Positions 61,801-64,000 of a stretch of 64,000 bases of DNA are shown here, piece after piece (within the stretch, counting starts at the first letter, position 1; each line of letters opens with the position of its first letter). This DNA comes from Phoenix dactylifera (taxonomy: Eukaryota > Streptophyta > Magnoliopsida > Arecales > Arecaceae): the NCBI RefSeq assembly GCF_009389715.1, contig NC_052402.1, positions 24,414,115 to 24,478,114 of the forward strand. Direction: 5' to 3'. The translations under genes were made by a program, and so were the position numbers. The notes beneath the pieces are model-generated. The model was not told where the DNA came from. It ran no database searches and was given only the letters and a program-made list of their open reading frames with translations.

Positions 61801-63612
61801 GGCTTCTTTGATAGCCCTCAATGGGCAAGTTGGACAGCATATGGCATTCACTAGTCTTAATAAAAAAAAGAATAAAAATGGATGATGTTTCCAAAGGACT
61901 AACCATGCAATTTGTCTATACATCTTTAAATTTTTAGTTAACAAGGGATCTGTAATGGAGGTCAAGTGAAAAGAAAGAGAAATCTCAATTATATTGGTTG
62001 CAAGAAGGAAGTAATGATGAAGAATAATACATCCTCTATGTAATTAAAGACTTGATTTCCACTTCCCGAAAGATTGAGAGTTTTCTACAAACCACCTATA
62101 GATAGTTCCATTTCCTTTCTTTCTTCCTTTCCTAAAAGTGGTGACATGTTTGTTAGCTATAAGTATCTCTTCCAATATCCGTTCATGACATAAAGGCATT
62201 GGCATCTCTTAAAAAAAAATCTTAGCATGATACATAATGCCTCAGATACAATTCTTAGATTAAAACCTTCTCTTCTATCAGCATGTTATAATCAATAAAA
62301 TCATATCATAAAAGATAAATATATAAAATCAATTTCATAGTTATGAAACCTAATATGCAAAAATTTAGTAGCAATTTGACTTAATAATAGGAAAACCAAT
62401 CTTTCCTTCAAAATAAACAATTTGATAAATAAACAAATAAACTGCAGCATTTATAGATATGGCTTGCACATTTCATATGAACTACTAAACTTTCAAGACA
62501 AATTATCCTAAAGTAGAAGAATAACATTTCTAACTTTCAAGACAAATTATCTTATCATAAAAGAATAACACTTCTGCCACCAACTGTAAGAAAGAAAATG
62601 TATTTCTATTAAAACTTCAGTTGACAATAGGTGCATATTTGGTTCTCAGTAACAACCATGCAGTCAGAATCACCCTACCTCGGGATCTGGAAGATTGGAA
62701 ACAAACTCAACTACTTGATCCAATACAACTTTGTCAAATTTTGCAGTATAACTGGGACACAGGAAAAAAGATACAAGTCTCAACACTGGCCTCCTGGTCA
62801 ATTAGTAACTCCAATAATACTTTAAAAAAAAAGATAATAGGAAGATATAATATAAAAGCATATTAAAGAAAGACCCACTCTATAACTGCAGCATCACCTC
62901 TAATCCGGACATCATCCACAATTGGGTTTACCTAATTAAGGAAAGGGGCAATATATTCATCAAGATCAGACTAAAACTTTCTTATTGAAGTGAAAGTTTC
63001 TTCATGTTGAAGAGATTAAGTAAACTTACAGTACTAAAAATGGAAGTGAAATCAATACGAGGACGAGCTTTGAGGCCTTCAACCTCAGCATGACTAAGCT
63101 CTGAAAGCCTGTAAGATTTCATGGAACACCTAGTACTTTGACCTCTATATCCTGTAACAATAATTAATACATATTACAACATCAATCACTGGAACTGCAT
63201 AGTGTTGTATTTATTTGCGAAAAATATGTGTCGCAGATAGTGGTACCATACTGATGTTTTACAGATTAAAAAAGGGGAGAGAGATGTGTTCAAAGTCATT
63301 CAAGTGTTTCTCAAAAGGGAAGAGGCCAAAAAAACAAGAAAAGAAAAAGAAAACAAGAACAAGCTAAGGTGACTAAAGAGTTCCTAGAACAGCATTATTA
63401 TCTACTATTAAAACTTCCGCTCAAAAATATCTACTACTAAAACCAAGCAGCTCAAACACAAAAATTAACAATAGAGAGCAGAATACACCTTGCGACAAAC
63501 AACATGACTGATATCTTCTATGCTTAGGGACACTGAATATTCGAAAATGACGAGTAACGTGTGTGTCAATAAATTGATTAGTCTTTATCAAAGGCAAAAT
63601 GGCAGTGTCCAT
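55801..63612 (-). CDS. HDH: Histidinol dehydrogenase, plastid
   Basis: Fourteen exons join in frame to 486 residues: 63612-63489, 63151-63030, 62931-62879, 62751-62679, 59809-59708, 59626-59525, 59419-59348, 59278-59216, 59130-59089, 58397-58338, 57595-57485, 57073-56903, 56403-56313 and 56075-55801. It catalyses the last two oxidations of histidine synthesis (histidinol to histidine, NAD- and zinc-dependent). Counterparts of the bacterial catalytic and zinc residues are present with correct spacing: Q308 and H311 (SQAEHG), E376 and H377 (YAPEHL), D410 and H417 ([10 protein letters not shown]), and H469 ([10 protein letters not shown]). [12 protein letters not shown] and [14 protein letters not shown] are also intact. 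The first 50-odd residues are basic and Ser-rich, suiting a plastid transit peptide. Intron 4 (2.9 kb) holds an RTE-type LINE. A MITE abuts the stop codon. Confidence 0.96.
57993..58020. mobile_element. Possible MITE end in HDH intron 10
   Basis: TTA followed by GGGCCTGTTCGAATC resembles a Tourist-like terminus with its TTA duplication. No opposite end was found. Confidence 0.3.
61020..61790 (+). mobile_element. RTE-type LINE remnant in HDH intron 4
   Basis: The plus strand, with frameshifts, reads [20 protein letters not shown], then [52 protein letters not shown] and, after decay, [11 protein letters not shown]. This is the order of the reverse-transcriptase thumb and tail of RTE-clade LINEs (FADDIVL..., KTEYMECNFS..., YLGSIIQ, SGVLCD). 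FADN replaces the catalytic FADD. It is antisense to HDH and clearly dead, and belongs to a different clade from the other LINEs here. Confidence 0.75.
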
Positions 63613-63828
63613 CACAACCTTATACCCTGCATATCATATACGAAAAAGAAAAGGTAATCAGAAAGAAAAATTATACAAGTGCAGCCAGATTTTCACCAAT
63701 TCATTACTGATCAATTTAACTAAACGAAAGATTGTAAGTGATATCGCAACCTCCAGATTCACATCTTAGTAACAATTCCTTCATGTAAAGTGTATTTCTG
63801 TAGGAAGTATGAGGAATGATGATGCTAA

Positions 63829-64000
63829 GGGTCTGATTGGGTAGTTAACCCAAGGGATTAAAAGGTTACAGGACTCAGATTCTCATCCTATAAGATCAGA
63901 CTCGATATCCCATAAGTGAAATTCAACATAGATTGTCAACCCTTTCTTGTGTTTGGACACAAGGAATTCATCAAGCAGTTGGAGTATTATATATGTAAAT
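63829..64000. mobile_element. MITE end running off the window
   Basis: TAA at 63826-63828 is followed by GGGTCTGATTGGGTAG, a typical Tourist/Harbinger-like start. The rest of the element lies beyond the edge. Confidence 0.45.

Noticed and set aside
63613..63800. An extra upstream HDH exon
   Set aside because: A possible acceptor exists at about 63630, but the ATG at 63612 already gives a 486-residue protein of normal length and no coding sequence is visible upstream.
1..64000. tRNA or rRNA genes
   Set aside because: No convincing tRNA cloverleaf boxes or rRNA sequence were found by eye; the TGGTATCAGAGC words are retrotransposon primer-binding sites.

Overview
This is nuclear DNA of a flowering plant. 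Four spliced housekeeping-type genes are recognisable. They lie in AT-rich DNA full of LINE, LTR, CACTA and MITE remnants. The GC-rich first exon of the patatin gene (18.4-19.4 kb) against an AT-rich background, together with intron and repeat style, suggests a monocot. A palm is a plausible guess, not a proof. All gene models below were built by hand: every exon join keeps frame, introns start GT and end AG, and total lengths match the families.

Layout. 0-8.8 kb: no host gene; a decayed LINE (1.74-4.0 kb), a divergent inverted repeat (4.7-5.66 kb), and a GTAC-rich MITE with a perfect 8-bp target duplication (5845-6050). 8.87-12.0 kb: CACTA-like subterminal repeats, with a broken piece of a COBRA-like gene between two arrays and an exact 157-bp tandem duplication in a second element end. 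14.04-16.01 kb: the youngest LINE copy, 5'-truncated. 17.59-19.52 kb: a three-exon group-III patatin-like gene (minus). 20.6-29.2 kb: LINE fragments, a short atp9-like mitochondrial fragment, a solo LTR with primer-binding site, and a complete non-autonomous LTR element with a minisatellite inside. 31.19-32.13 kb: V-ATPase subunit G (plus). 34.0-36.0 kb: a Mutator-type MITE and a LINE remnant carrying a second GTAC MITE. 37.75-50.91 kb: ARV1 (minus), nine exons over 13 kb, with introns loaded with transposons. 51.1-54.7 kb: a LINE inserted just upstream of the ARV1 TATA box, then a Ty1/copia remnant and another LINE. 54.93-63.61 kb: a Tourist-like MITE abutting the stop codon of histidinol dehydrogenase (minus, 14 exons).

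The host genes are unrelated in function: lipid acyl hydrolase-like protein, vacuolar proton pump, sterol/lipid homeostasis in the ER, and histidine synthesis in plastids. They are not an operon or cluster. The most interesting material is structural: a small hAT-like MITE family built from GTAC/CCGGT motifs, with three copies defined by perfect 8-bp target duplications; a MITE that landed exactly on the HDH stop codon and kept it; a LINE in the ARV1 promoter with a 16-bp target duplication; and a COBRA-like gene fragment inside a CACTA-like element.
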